Below, piece after piece: positions 1 through 8,815 of a stretch of 64,000 nt of DNA (its first letter is position 1; the number at the start of each line of letters is the position of its first letter). Source of the stretch: Bradyrhizobium canariense (lineage in GTDB: Bacteria > Pseudomonadota > Alphaproteobacteria > Rhizobiales > Xanthobacteraceae); contig NZ_JAFCKJ010000013.1 in assembly GCF_018130465.1 (NCBI RefSeq), positions 124,001 through 188,000 of the forward strand, given 5' to 3'. A program made the translations under genes and the position numbers. A model generated the notes under the pieces. It had not been told where the DNA came from, ran no database searches, and saw nothing but the letters and a program-made list of their open reading frames with translations.

Positions 1-657
1 TCCTCGCCCGGTGAGCCGCGCGCGGCCTCGCAGCTGTTCGATTCCAATCGCTTCATGCTGATGGCGATGCTGCGCCGGCTCGGCTGCGAGGTCAGCGATC
101 TCGGCATCTTGCGCGACGAGCGGACGTCGCTCGCGAATGGCTTGAAGCAAGTCGCAGGCACGCACGATCTGATCCTCACCACCGGCGGCGTCTCGACCGG
201 GGAGGAGGACCACGTCAAGGCGGCAGTCGAGAGCATCGGCTCGCTGGTGTTGTGGCGGATGGCGATCAAGCCCGGCCGTCCCGTGGCGATGGGCATCATC
301 GAGGGCACGCCGCTGATCGGATTGCCGGGCAATCCCGTTGCGAGTTTCGTCACCTTCGTGCATGTGGTGCGGCCGACGGTGCTGGCGCTTGCGGGCAGCC
401 TGCCGGAGCCGCTGCTGCCGATCCCGGTGCGCGCGGCATTCACCTACAAGAAGAAGGCGGGCCGACGCGAATATGTTCGCGCCTCCTTGCGACGCACCCA
501 GGACGGCGCACTCGAGGCAGTCAAGTTTCCACGCGAGGGGGCTGGGCTGTTGTCCTCACTGGTCGACACCGACGGCCTCATCGAGCTCGATGAGGAGGTC
601 ACGCGTGTCGAGCCGGGGCAGAGCGTGGGTTTCTTGTCCTATGCCGATTTGCTCTGA
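1..657 (+). CDS. moeA: Molybdopterin molybdenumtransferase MoeA, 3' part (5' end outside window)
   Basis: The reading frame is open from base 1, so the start lies upstream. The visible 218 residues are the C-terminal half of a MoeA/gephyrin-like protein, which inserts molybdate into adenylylated molybdopterin in the cytoplasm. Diagnostic stretches are the LILTTGGVSTGEEDH loop (the GGVS.G..D motif of the MoCF-binding fold), the IKPGRPVAMG strand and the LPGNPVASFV motif, followed by the C-terminal beta-barrel domain IV. Its position just upstream of a TusA-like protein and a molybdopterin formate dehydrogenase fits a cofactor-supply role. Complete family members are about 400 residues, so roughly half is missing. 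Confidence 0.93.
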   Translation, partial: SSPGEPRAASQLFDSNRFMLMAMLRRLGCEVSDLGILRDERTSLANGLKQVAGTHDLILTTGGVSTGEEDHVKAAVESIGSLVLWRMAIKPGRPVAMGIIEGTPLIGLPGNPVASFVTFVHVVRPTVLALAGSLPEPLLPIPVRAAFTYKKKAGRREYVRASLRRTQDGALEAVKFPREGAGLLSSLVDTDGLIELDEEVTRVEPGQSVGFLSYADLL

Positions 658-714
658 GTCTGGGCGTTGTGTCCTGGCGTTGACGCCATCGACCCCTCCC
701 GCCATGTTGCGCCG

Positions 715-978
715 ATGACCAGAACGACCCTCGATCTCACCGGGCTGAAATGCCCGCTGCCCGCCCTGAAGACGCGCAAAGCGCTGAAGCCGTTGCAGCC
801 GGGCGATCAGCTCGAAGTGTACTGCACCGATCCGCTGTCGGTGATTGACATTCCGAACCTGATCCGTGAGACCGGCGACACGGTGGAGATCACCGAGCGC
901 AACGACGCGCGCATCGTGTTCTTGATAGCGAAGGCCGATCGGTCGATAGAAAATATCAATGGTGCGCCGCCCACTTAG
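715..978 (+). CDS. TusA/SirA-family sulfur carrier protein
   Basis: An 87-residue protein with the family signature LDLTGLKCPLPALKTRKAL. The Cys in CPLP is the persulfide-carrying residue of TusA-like proteins. These small cytoplasmic carriers pass sulfur from cysteine desulfurase to tRNA thiolation, molybdenum cofactor or other acceptors. The reading frame extends back to 667, but the ATG at 715 begins right at the conserved fold and is preferred. It starts 57 bp after moeA and precedes a formate transporter and formate dehydrogenase, so a role in cofactor sulfuration is plausible but is inference. Which TusA subfamily it belongs to cannot be decided by eye. Confidence 0.85.
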   Translation: MTRTTLDLTGLKCPLPALKTRKALKPLQPGDQLEVYCTDPLSVIDIPNLIRETGDTVEITERNDARIVFLIAKADRSIENINGAPPT

Positions 979-1298
979 CCGGCGGTCACTCGGTTGATAC
1001 CTACCTTTTGTCTATCGACATCGATCCTCACTTCTGCCCCAATTGACTTTCTCCGCCGAGACGCGGAGGTCGAGTCTTGCCTGCGATATGCGGAGCAAAT
1101 GGGCCATCGAAAGAAGCCCGGGCGTGGCGTCGGGCATAGTCCCCAAGGATAGGGGTTAACGTCTCGGATGCGCGTGATGATCCTGGCGCGTGTCGATCAT
1201 TGTGCGGAGCAGCAGGGACAAAGGCTGCGCTGCATCGGCTGAGGGAACAGGATCGTCGTGGCCGGCCGTTCAGAAGGGCGGCTTTAGGGGAGGAATGC
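979..1298. other. Intergenic region, no gene recognised
   Basis: About 320 bases between the TusA-like gene and the MFS transporter. The only reading frame of size here, on the minus strand over 1028-1438, runs into the transporter gene and has no recognisable protein. A small inverted repeat (CTCCGC/GCGGAG near 1050-1067) is present. The region presumably carries the transporter promoter, but I could not pick a convincing -35/-10 pair. Confidence 0.5.
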
Positions 1299-2954
1299 AT
1301 GTCTACCATCGAGAGCGCTGGAACACTTTCGGGTGCCGGCGCAGGTTTTCTGGATCGCGAGCGGACCATCGCGACCGCCGGGTTCAATCGCTGGCTGGTG
1401 CCGCCGGCTGCGCTGTGCATCCATCTCTGCATCGGCATGGCCTACGGCTTCTCGGTGTTCTGGCTGCCGCTGTCGCGTGCGATCGGAGTGACCGCCCCGA
1501 AGGCGTGCGCAGACATGTCGCTGTTTCAGGAGCTGTTCACGACCAGCTGCGACTGGAAGGTCGCCAGCATGGGATGGATGTACACGCTCTTTTTCGTGCT
1601 GCTCGGTATCGCGGCTGCGGTCTGGGGCGGCTGGCTGGAGCGCGTAGGGCCGCGCAAGGCCGGCTTCGTCTCGGCGCTGTGCTGGTGCGGCGGCCTCTTC
1701 CTCGGTGCGATCGGGGTCTACACCCATCAGCTCTGGCTGTTGTGGCTGGGCTCGGGCGTGATCGGCGGCATCGGTCTCGGCCTTGGCTATATCTCGCCGG
1801 TGTCGACGCTGGTGAAATGGTTCCCGGACCGCCGCGGCATGGCGACCGGCATGGCCATCATGGGTTTCGGCGGCGGTGCCATGATCGGCGCGCCGCTGGC
1901 TAACCTCTTGATGAACTACTTCAAGACCCCGACCTCGGTCGGCGTCTGGGAGACCTTCGTCACGATGGGCATCATCTACTTCGTGTTCATGATGATCGGC
2001 GCGTTCCGCTATCGCTTGCCGCCGCCCGGCTGGCAGCCCGAGGGCTGGACCCCGCCGTCCAAGGCGAACGCGATGATCTCGAAGGCCAACGTCCATCTCA
2101 ACGACGCGCACAAGACGCCCCAGTTCTGGCTGATCTGGTGGGTGCTCTGCCTGAACGTGTCGGCGGGCATCGGCGTGATCGGCATGGCCTCGCCCATGCT
2201 CCAGGAGATCTTCGCCGGCAAGCTGATCGGCCTGCCGGAGGTGGGCTTCAACGCGCTCGATGCGGGGCAGAAGGCGCAGATCGCCGCGATCGCCGCGGGC
2301 TTCGCCGGATTGCTGTCGCTGTTCAACATCGGTGGCCGCTTCTTCTGGGCGTCGCTGTCGGACAAGATCGGACGCAAGAACACCTACTATACGTTCTTCA
2401 TCCTCGGCATCGTGCTCTACGCGCTGGCGCCGACCTTTGCGGCGATGGGTTCGAAGCTCCTGTTCGTGCTCGGCTTCGGCATCATCCTGTCGATGTATGG
2501 CGGCGGCTTCGCCACCGTGCCGGCCTACCTTGCCGACATGTTCGGAACCCAGTTCGTCGGCGCCATCCATGGCCGGCTGCTGACGGCGTGGTCCACCGCG
2601 GGCATCATCGGCCCCGTCGTGGTCAACTACATCCGCGAGTTCCAGCTCGCGGCGGGCGTGCCGCGCGACCAGCTCTACAACACCACCATGTACATCCTCT
2701 GTGCGATGCTGATCGCGGGCCTGATCTGCAACTACCTGATCAAGCCGGTCGATTCGAAGTGGCACATGAAGGACGCCGATGTCGCCAAGTTGCAGGCGGC
2801 AAGCGCCAGCGCCGCCGCCGCGGGGCCGCACGGCTCCTACGGCATCGGATTTGGCGGGCTTGACGCCAGGGCGGCGATGTTCTGGGCCTTTGTCGGCGTT
2901 CCCCTGCTTTGGGGTGTCTGGAAGACACTGGAGAGCGCGGTCAAGATATTCTGA
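1299..2954 (+). CDS. MFS transporter, oxalate/formate antiporter (OFA) family
   Basis: A 551-residue integral membrane protein with about 12 hydrophobic helices. The N-terminal GFNRWLVPPAALCIHLCIG, the MAYGFSVFWLPLSRAIG helix and the middle GLGLGYISPVSTLVKWFPDRRG loop are typical of OxlT-like oxalate:formate antiporters of the major facilitator superfamily. ATG at 1299 is chosen because AGGGGAGG precedes it by about 6 bases; the frame stays open upstream to 1200 without an SD. A hydrophilic loop of about 40 residues (SKANVHLNDAHKTPQFW) sits between helices 6 and 7. Next door is formate dehydrogenase, so formate or oxalate is the likely substrate, though OFA members also carry other carboxylates. 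Confidence 0.85.
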   Translation: MSTIESAGTLSGAGAGFLDRERTIATAGFNRWLVPPAALCIHLCIGMAYGFSVFWLPLSRAIGVTAPKACADMSLFQELFTTSCDWKVASMGWMYTLFFVLLGIAAAVWGGWLERVGPRKAGFVSALCWCGGLFLGAIGVYTHQLWLLWLGSGVIGGIGLGLGYISPVSTLVKWFPDRRGMATGMAIMGFGGGAMIGAPLANLLMNYFKTPTSVGVWETFVTMGIIYFVFMMIGAFRYRLPPPGWQPEGWTPPSKANAMISKANVHLNDAHKTPQFWLIWWVLCLNVSAGIGVIGMASPMLQEIFAGKLIGLPEVGFNALDAGQKAQIAAIAAGFAGLLSLFNIGGRFFWASLSDKIGRKNTYYTFFILGIVLYALAPTFAAMGSKLLFVLGFGIILSMYGGGFATVPAYLADMFGTQFVGAIHGRLLTAWSTAGIIGPVVVNYIREFQLAAGVPRDQLYNTTMYILCAMLIAGLICNYLIKPVDSKWHMKDADVAKLQAASASAAAAGPHGSYGIGFGGLDARAAMFWAFVGVPLLWGVWKTLESAVKIF

Positions 2955-2968
2955 TCGCAGTCGAGATA

Positions 2969-3012
2969 GCCACGGGACGCTGATCGTCAGCGTCCCGTGG
3001 CGTTCGCCTTTT
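2969..3012 (+). terminator. Rho-independent terminator after the OFA transporter
   Basis: A perfect 15-bp inverted repeat, GCCACGGGACGCTGA (2969-2983) and its complement (2987-3001), is separated by a 3-nt TCG loop. A short T-run (TTTT at 3009-3012) follows shortly after. It begins 14 bp past the transporter stop codon. Confidence 0.8.
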
Positions 3013-3047
3013 AGACATCACCAAGAATGAGACTTAGGGGGATTGAA

Positions 3048-3335
3048 ATGATTCGCACCCGAACTTGCCTTCGAATTTGCCTTGCGGCCGTGTTGCTCGT
3101 CGCTGGTCTTCATACCGCATCCGCGCAGACGACAACGACACCGGCGGCGCCTGCTGCAACGACCGAAGCCAAGCCTGGCAAGATCAAGCTCACCATGCAG
3201 AAGCTGAAGGACATGAAGGCGAAGTGGGCGGCCAACAAGCCGAAGCTCAAGGCCTGCCGCGCCGACGTGAAAGCCAAGGGCCTCGCCGGCGACGACCGCT
3301 GGTTCTACATCGAAGAGTGCATGAACAAGGGCTGA
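3048..3335 (+). CDS. Small exported protein, possibly PsiF-like
   Basis: A 95-residue protein with a clear signal peptide (MIRTRTCLRICLAAVLLVAG, cleavage probably after ASA), an Ala/Thr/Pro-rich linker and a Lys-rich C-terminal domain. Two cysteines are spaced across KACRADVKAKGLAGDDRWFY and ECMNKG. The C-x(~10)-G-D-x-R-x-F-x(4)-C layout recalls the PsiF repeat (phosphate-starvation-inducible), but the match is by eye. ATG 3048 is preferred because TTAGGGGGA lies about 8 bp upstream; an upstream in-frame ATG at 3027 lacks an SD. It stands alone between the transporter terminator and the formate dehydrogenase operon. Role unknown. Confidence 0.7.
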   Translation: MIRTRTCLRICLAAVLLVAGLHTASAQTTTTPAAPAATTEAKPGKIKLTMQKLKDMKAKWAANKPKLKACRADVKAKGLAGDDRWFYIEECMNKG

Positions 3336-3426
3336 GATCGGGTTCTGCCCGGCGTCTGTGTAAGGGACATGGCGGGCGACCGCCTGCTTCCTAAATCATT
3401 ATAGAGACGTTCTAAATTCTCTTGCA

Positions 3427-3440
3427 TCTGGCATGCCAGA
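3427..3440. promoter_or_regulatory. Perfect 14-bp palindrome upstream of formate dehydrogenase
   Basis: TCTGGCATGCCAGA is a perfect palindrome in the 245-bp region before fdh1B, about 140 bp from its ATG. This is a sensible place for an operator or activator site. No regulator gene adjoins it, so the binding protein is unknown. Confidence 0.4.
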
Positions 3441-3580
3441 GACTAGAGTTGCGTCGAATTAGGCTTGGTCGGCGGACGCGGGGAACCGTGGTTCCGCTGA
3501 TCGAGACGGGAAATGAAGGCTGATCGCTTTGGCGATCCGGCCTAGACTCATCACGCATTTGAAGAGAACGCGACGTCTCC

Positions 3581-5290
3581 ATGAGCAGCAACGACGACGT
3601 TCACAAGGTCAGAGAATTCGAGCATCCGGGCGAAGGGCGCCGGCGCGCCAAGTCCACGCCCAAGGGGCGGCAGGTCGATCCCACCGCCGCGCACGAGATC
3701 GAGCAGCTGCTCGGCGACAGGCCGCGGCGGCGCGACCTGTTGATCGAATATCTGCATCTGATCCAGGACAAGTACCGCCAGATCTCGGCCGCGCATCTCG
3801 CCGCGCTCGCCGACGAGATGAAGCTCGCGTTCGCCGAGGTATTCGAGACCGTTACCTTCTACGCGCATTTCGACGTGGTGAAGGAAGGCGAGCCCGATAT
3901 CGCGCCGTTGACGATTCGCGTCTGCGATTCGCTGACCTGCGCGATGCTCGGCGGAGAGAAGCTGCTCGCCGATTTGCAGAGCGCGTCCGGTCCCGGCATT
4001 CGCGTCGTGCGCGCGCCCTGCGTCGGCCGCTGCGACACGGCGCCTGCCGCGGAAGTCGGACACAACTTCGTTGACCACGCCACGGTGGCCAATGTCATGG
4101 CGGCGGCGAAAGCTGGTGACACCCACGCGCATCTGCCGACATATATCGGCTATGACGCCTATGTCGCCGGCGGCGGCTACAAGCTGCTCAATCGCCTGCG
4201 CTCGGGCGAGCTGCCGACGGACGACCTGCTGAAGGCGCTCGACGACGCCTCGCTGCGCGGCCTCGGCGGCGCCGGCTTCCCGACGGGACGCAAATGGCGC
4301 GCGGTGCTTGGTGAACCCGGCCCGCGGCTGATGGCGATCAACGGCGACGAGGGCGAGCCCGGCACGTTCAAGGATCGCGTCTATCTCGAAAGCGATCCGC
4401 ACCGCTTCCTCGAGGGCATGCTGATCGGCGCGCATGTGGTGCAGGCCTCGGATATCTACATCTACCTGCGCGACGAATATCCGGCATCGCGCGAGATCCT
4501 CGAACGCGAGATCGCGAAGCTCCCGCCGGGCAGTCCGACGCTGCACATGCGCCGCGGCGCCGGCGCCTATATCTGCGGCGAGGAATCCTCGCTGCTGGAA
4601 AGCATCGAGGGCAAGCGCGGCCTGCCCAGGCACAAGCCGCCTTACCCATTCCAGGTCGGCCTGTTCGGCCTGCCGACGCTGATCAACAACATCGAGACCT
4701 TGTGGTGGGTGCGCGACATCGTCGAGAAGGGCGCCGACTGGTGGAAGGGCCACGGCCGCCATGAGCGGCACGGCCTGCGCAGCTTCTCGGTCTCGGGCCG
4801 CGTGAAGAATCCCGGCATGAAGCTCGCGCCTGCTGGCATCACCGTGCGCGAGCTGATCGACGAATATTGCGGCGGCATGGCCGACGGCCATCAGTTCTAC
4901 GCGTACCTGCCGGGTGGTGCATCCGGCGGCATCCTGCCGGCGTCGATGGACGACATCCCGCTCGATTTCGGCACGCTTGAAAAATACGGCTGTTTCATCG
5001 GCTCGGCAGCGATCGTTATCCTGTCGCAAAAGGACAGCGTGCGCGCGGCAGCGTTGAACCTGATGAAGTTCTTCGAGGACGAGAGCTGCGGCCAGTGCAC
5101 GCCGTGTCGCGTCGGAACCCAGAAGGCCGCGCTGCTGATGCAGCAGCCGGTCTGGAACCGCGCTCTCCTGGACGAATTGAGCCAGGCGATGCGCGATGCC
5201 TCGATCTGCGGGCTTGGACAGGCGGCATCGAATCCGCTCGCCACCGTGATCAAATATTTCCCTGACGAGTTCAAGGAAGCGGCCGAATGA
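3581..5290 (+). CDS. fdh1B: NAD-dependent formate dehydrogenase beta subunit (NuoE-NuoF fusion)
   Basis: A 569-residue flavoprotein that passes electrons from the molybdopterin subunit to NAD+. Residues 30-160 are a NuoE-like thioredoxin fold with [2Fe-2S] ligands C115-x4-C120 and C147-x3-C151. From about 190 onward it is NuoF-like, with the nucleotide/FMN loop RGLGGAGFPTGRKW, the NGDEGEPGTFKDR motif, the ICGEESSLLESIEGKRG stretch, and [4Fe-4S] ligands C503, C506, C509 and C543. This fused arrangement and length match the two-subunit FDH1 of Methylorubrum rather than the FdsGBA type with separate gamma and beta chains. The stop overlaps the alpha-subunit start by 4 bp (ATGA), so the two are translationally coupled. 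Confidence 0.93.
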   Translation: MSSNDDVHKVREFEHPGEGRRRAKSTPKGRQVDPTAAHEIEQLLGDRPRRRDLLIEYLHLIQDKYRQISAAHLAALADEMKLAFAEVFETVTFYAHFDVVKEGEPDIAPLTIRVCDSLTCAMLGGEKLLADLQSASGPGIRVVRAPCVGRCDTAPAAEVGHNFVDHATVANVMAAAKAGDTHAHLPTYIGYDAYVAGGGYKLLNRLRSGELPTDDLLKALDDASLRGLGGAGFPTGRKWRAVLGEPGPRLMAINGDEGEPGTFKDRVYLESDPHRFLEGMLIGAHVVQASDIYIYLRDEYPASREILEREIAKLPPGSPTLHMRRGAGAYICGEESSLLESIEGKRGLPRHKPPYPFQVGLFGLPTLINNIETLWWVRDIVEKGADWWKGHGRHERHGLRSFSVSGRVKNPGMKLAPAGITVRELIDEYCGGMADGHQFYAYLPGGASGGILPASMDDIPLDFGTLEKYGCFIGSAAIVILSQKDSVRAAALNLMKFFEDESCGQCTPCRVGTQKAALLMQQPVWNRALLDELSQAMRDASICGLGQAASNPLATVIKYFPDEFKEAAE

Positions 5291-8055
5291 CGAAGATTAA
5301 GTTCGAGCTCGACGGCAAGCAGGTCGAGGCCAATGCAGGCGAGACGATCTGGCAAGTCGCGAAACGCCAGGGCCGCGAGATTCCGCATCTGTGCTATACG
5401 CCGGCGCCGGACTATCGCCCCGACGGCAATTGCCGCGCCTGCATGGTCGAGATCGAGGGCGAGCGCGTGCTCGCGGCGTCCTGCAAGCGCACGCCATCGG
5501 TCGGCATGAAGGTGAAGACCGAGAGCGCGCGCGCGGTTTCCGCGCAAAAGATGGTCATGGAGCTGCTGGTCGCCGATCAGCCGGCGCGCGAGACCTCGCA
5601 CGATCCGGAATCCAAATTCTGGCACTGGGCCGAAGCCACCGGCGTCACCGAGAGCCGCTTTCCCGCTGCCGAGCGTTGGGCGACCGACGCCAGCCATCCG
5701 GCGATGCGCGTCAATCTCGACGCCTGCATCCAGTGCGGCCTGTGCGTGCGCGCCTGCCGCGAGGTCCAGGTCAACGACGTCATCGGCATGGCCTATCGCA
5801 GTCATGGCTCGAAAATCGTGTTCGATTTCGACGATCCCATGGGCGAGTCCACCTGCGTCGCCTGCGGCGAATGCGTGCAGGCCTGTCCGACCGGGGCTCT
5901 GATGCCGGCCGTGATGCTGGACGAGAAGCAGACGCGCGTCACCTATGCCGACAAGAAGGTGGATTCGCTCTGCCCGTTCTGCGGCGTCGGCTGCCAGGTG
6001 ACCTATGAGGTCAAGGACGAGAAGGTGATCTATGCGGAAGGGCGTGATGGCCCGGCCAACCACAATCGCCTCTGCGTCAAGGGCCGCTTCGGCTTCGACT
6101 ACATCCACCATCCGCATCGCCTGACCAAGCCGTTGGTGCGGCTGCCGAATGCGAAGAAGGATTCCAACGACCAGGTCGATCCGGCCAATCCCTTCACGCA
6201 TTTCCGCGAAGCGTCGTGGGAAGAGGCGCTCGAGATCGCGGCCAAGGGCCTTGTCAAGATCCGCGACACCAACGGCGTGAAGGCGCTGGCGGGCTTCGGT
6301 TCGGCCAAGGGGTCGAACGAGGAGGCCTATCTATTCCAGAAGCTGGTGCGCACCGGCTTCGGTTCGAACAATGTCGACCATTGTACCCGCCTGTGCCACG
6401 CCTCGTCGGTCGCGGCGCTGTTCGAAGGCCTGAGCTCGGGCGCGGTGTCGGCGCCGTTCTCGGCCGCGATGGACGCCGAGGTCATCATCGTGATCGGCGC
6501 CAACCCGACCGTGAATCATCCAGTCGCCGCGACCTTCATCAAGAATGCGGTCAAGCAGAACGGCGCCAAGCTGTTCGTGATGGACCCGCGCCGGCAGTCG
6601 CTGTCGCGCCATGCGACCAAGCACCTGCAGTTCAAGCCGGGCTCCGACGTCGCCATGCTGAACGCGATGATCCACACGATCATCACCGAAGGGCTGACCG
6701 ACGATCAGTACATCGCCGGCTACACCGAGGGTTTTGAGGACCTCAAGGAGAAGATCAAGGAGTTCACGCCGGAGAAGATGGAGGCGATCTGCGGCATCCC
6801 GGCGCAGACGCTGCGCGAGGTCGCGCGAACCTACGCGCGGGCAAAGTCGTCGATCATCTTCTGGGGCATGGGCATCAGCCAGCATGTCCACGGCACCGAC
6901 AATGCGCGCTGCCTGATTGCGCTGGCGCTGATCACCGGCCAGGTCGGTCGTCCCGGCACCGGCCTGCATCCGCTGCGCGGCCAGAACAACGTGCAGGGCG
7001 CCTCCGATGCCGGTCTGATCCCGATGTTCCTGCCGGATTATCAGCCGGTCGGCCGTGACGATCTGCGCGGGGCTTTCGAAAAGATGTGGGACCAGGATCT
7101 CGATCCCGTGCGCGGCCTGACCGTGGTCGAGATCATGAACGCGATCCACGCCGGCGAGATCAAGGGTATGTATATCGAGGGCGAGAACCCCGCGATGTCC
7201 GACCCGGATCTCCAGCATGCGCGCCAGGCGCTGGCCATGCTCGACCATCTCGTGGTGCAGGATCTCTTTGTCACCGAGACCGCGTTCCACGCCGATGTCA
7301 TTTTGCCGGCCTCGGCGTTCGCGGAGAAGGAAGGCTCGTTCACCAACACCGATCGCCGCGTGCAGCTCGCGCGCCAGGTGATCAAGCCGCCCGGCGATGC
7401 GCGGCAGGATCTCTGGATCATCCAGGAGATCGGCAAGCGCATGGGGCTGCCCTGGAATTATGCCGGCCCCGGTGAGGTCTTCACCGAGATGGCCGAGCTG
7501 ATGCCGTCGCTGAAGAACATCACCTGGGAGCGGCTGGTGCGCGAGGGCGCGGTGACCTATCCGGTCGACGGTCCCGACGTGCCCGGCAACGAGATCATCT
7601 TCACCACGGGATTCCCGACCGCGAGCGGCCGCGGCAAGATCGTGCCGGCCCACGTCATCCCGCCGGACGAGATTCCCGACGCCGAATATCCGATGGTGCT
7701 CTCGACCGGCCGCGTGCTGGAGCATTGGCACACCGGCTCAATGACCCGCCGCGCGCTGGTGCTCGATCAGATCGAGCCGGAGGCGGTCGCCTTCATGTCG
7801 CCGAAGGACATGCACAGGAAGAAGCTTGCGCCCGGCGACTTCATTCGGCTCGAGACCCGCCGCGGCGCGGTCGAGGTCAAGGTGCGTTCCGACCGCGACG
7901 TGCCGGAGAACATGGTGTTCATGCCGTTCTGCTATGCGGAAGCGGCAGCGAATTTGTTGACCAACCCGGCGCTCGATCCGTTCGGCAAGATCCCCGAGTT
8001 CAAGTTCTGCGCGGCCAGGGCCGAGCGCGCCGAGATGCGGGACGCGGCGGAGTAG
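5287..8055 (+). CDS. fdh1A: Formate dehydrogenase alpha subunit (molybdopterin/Fe-S)
   Basis: A 922-residue catalytic subunit oxidising formate to CO2. In order: an N-terminal [2Fe-2S] ferredoxin domain (C.. near HLCYTPAP, GNCRACMVEIEG), two 4Fe-4S motifs (CIQCGLCVRAC and CVACGECVQACP), the CPFCGVGC cluster of the molybdopterin domain, and the bis-MGD body. The active-site residue is Cys370 in DHCTRLCHASS, encoded by TGC, so this is a cysteine and not a selenocysteine enzyme. The C-terminal MopB-CT barrel begins near VLSTGRVLEHWHTGSMTRR. It is soluble, with no Tat signal. Related two-subunit enzymes can use tungsten or molybdenum, and the metal cannot be told from sequence. No fdhD lies in the window. 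Confidence 0.93.
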   Translation: MTKIKFELDGKQVEANAGETIWQVAKRQGREIPHLCYTPAPDYRPDGNCRACMVEIEGERVLAASCKRTPSVGMKVKTESARAVSAQKMVMELLVADQPARETSHDPESKFWHWAEATGVTESRFPAAERWATDASHPAMRVNLDACIQCGLCVRACREVQVNDVIGMAYRSHGSKIVFDFDDPMGESTCVACGECVQACPTGALMPAVMLDEKQTRVTYADKKVDSLCPFCGVGCQVTYEVKDEKVIYAEGRDGPANHNRLCVKGRFGFDYIHHPHRLTKPLVRLPNAKKDSNDQVDPANPFTHFREASWEEALEIAAKGLVKIRDTNGVKALAGFGSAKGSNEEAYLFQKLVRTGFGSNNVDHCTRLCHASSVAALFEGLSSGAVSAPFSAAMDAEVIIVIGANPTVNHPVAATFIKNAVKQNGAKLFVMDPRRQSLSRHATKHLQFKPGSDVAMLNAMIHTIITEGLTDDQYIAGYTEGFEDLKEKIKEFTPEKMEAICGIPAQTLREVARTYARAKSSIIFWGMGISQHVHGTDNARCLIALALITGQVGRPGTGLHPLRGQNNVQGASDAGLIPMFLPDYQPVGRDDLRGAFEKMWDQDLDPVRGLTVVEIMNAIHAGEIKGMYIEGENPAMSDPDLQHARQALAMLDHLVVQDLFVTETAFHADVILPASAFAEKEGSFTNTDRRVQLARQVIKPPGDARQDLWIIQEIGKRMGLPWNYAGPGEVFTEMAELMPSLKNITWERLVREGAVTYPVDGPDVPGNEIIFTTGFPTASGRGKIVPAHVIPPDEIPDAEYPMVLSTGRVLEHWHTGSMTRRALVLDQIEPEAVAFMSPKDMHRKKLAPGDFIRLETRRGAVEVKVRSDRDVPENMVFMPFCYAEAAANLLTNPALDPFGKIPEFKFCAARAERAEMRDAAE

Positions 8056-8114
8056 GGGTTCCGGCTACGTTTGGCGGGTTGGTGATTTGGCAGCGGCGCT
8101 GCCAAGCACTCGGT

Positions 8115-8241
8115 GTCGTCCTGGCGAAAGCCAGGACCCATACCGCGGAATTCATCAATTGCGGATGGTCTCGGTAACGGGCTACGAAATTTCGCCAAAC
8201 GCCTCCTTGGGGTAATGGGTCCTGGCTTTCGCCAGGACGAC
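8115..8241. repeat. Palindromic intergenic repeat with hairpin-forming ends
   Basis: The ends are inverted copies of each other. The left end (8115-8144) carries TCCTGGCGAAAGCCAGGACC and the right end (8211-8241) its reverse complement, extending to GGTA..TACC. Each end is itself a small palindrome (CCTGGC-GAAA-GCCAGG). About 66 bp of unrelated sequence lies between the ends. It has no coding capacity and sits between fdh1A and ybaK. Elements with this end sequence are, from general knowledge, frequent between genes in Bradyrhizobium. Confidence 0.75.
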
Positions 8242-8328
8242 CCCGGAGGGGCGGGGGCGGATGAACATCCGCACGGCGTCCTTGCTCCGTCACTTCGCTC
8301 CTCGCAGCAGCGGTGCTAAACGTGACTC

Positions 8329-8802
8329 ATGTCAAAAGCCACCCCAGCCACGCGCGCGCTTGAAGCCGCCGGTGTTGCCTTCACCGTCCATACCTACGAC
8401 TACGATCCCGACGCCGAAAGTATCGGCCTTCAGGCGGCCGCTGCGCTCGGCGAAGATCCGGCGCGTGTGTTGAAGACGCTGATGGCGCTGGTCGACGGCA
8501 AGCCGGTCTGCGTGATCGTCCCATCCGACCAGGAAGTCTCGATGAAGAAGCTCGCCGCCGCAGCAAGCGGCAAGTCGGCGCAGATGATGAAGCCGCTCGA
8601 GGCCGAGCGGGTTACCGGCTTCAAGGTCGGCGGTATCAGCCCGTTCGGGCAGCGGAAGCCCGTGCGCACCGTGATCGAGCAGAGCGCGCTCGCGCATGAC
8701 TATGTGTACGTCAATGGCGGTCAGCGCGGACTGCAGGTGCGGCTCAGTCCAGGCGATGTGCGGGACGTGTTGAAGGCGATTGCCGCAGAACTGGTCGCCT
8801 GA
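8329..8802 (+). CDS. ybaK: Cys-tRNA(Pro)/Cys-tRNA(Cys) deacylase YbaK
   Basis: A 157-residue cytoplasmic trans-editing protein of the YbaK/EbsC family, which hydrolyses Cys mischarged onto tRNA-Pro. Typical features are the N-terminal TPATRALEAAGVAFTVHTYDYDP, the VLKTLMALVDGK strand containing the catalytic-pocket lysine, the VSMKKLAAAASGKSAQM segment, and the conserved GGISPFGQRK loop. Length matches the family (about 155-160). ATG 8329 directly begins the conserved N-terminus. It converges with the GntR gene on the opposite strand with 13 bp between stops. No operon partner is apparent. Confidence 0.92.
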   Translation: MSKATPATRALEAAGVAFTVHTYDYDPDAESIGLQAAAALGEDPARVLKTLMALVDGKPVCVIVPSDQEVSMKKLAAAASGKSAQMMKPLEAERVTGFKVGGISPFGQRKPVRTVIEQSALAHDYVYVNGGQRGLQVRLSPGDVRDVLKAIAAELVA

Positions 8803-8815
8803 GCGCCACGCTCTG

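Noticed and set aside
1284-2831. 515-codon minus-strand frame opposite the OFA transporter
   Set aside because: Shadow of the transporter, with very high Arg/His and no recognisable motif.
3551-5029. 492-codon minus-strand frame opposite fdh1B
   Set aside because: Shadow frame; the plus strand encodes a complete NuoE-NuoF protein with all cluster ligands.
6376-6399. Possible selenocysteine codon in formate dehydrogenase alpha
   Set aside because: The active-site codon for residue 370 is TGC (Cys), and no in-frame TGA interrupts the gene.
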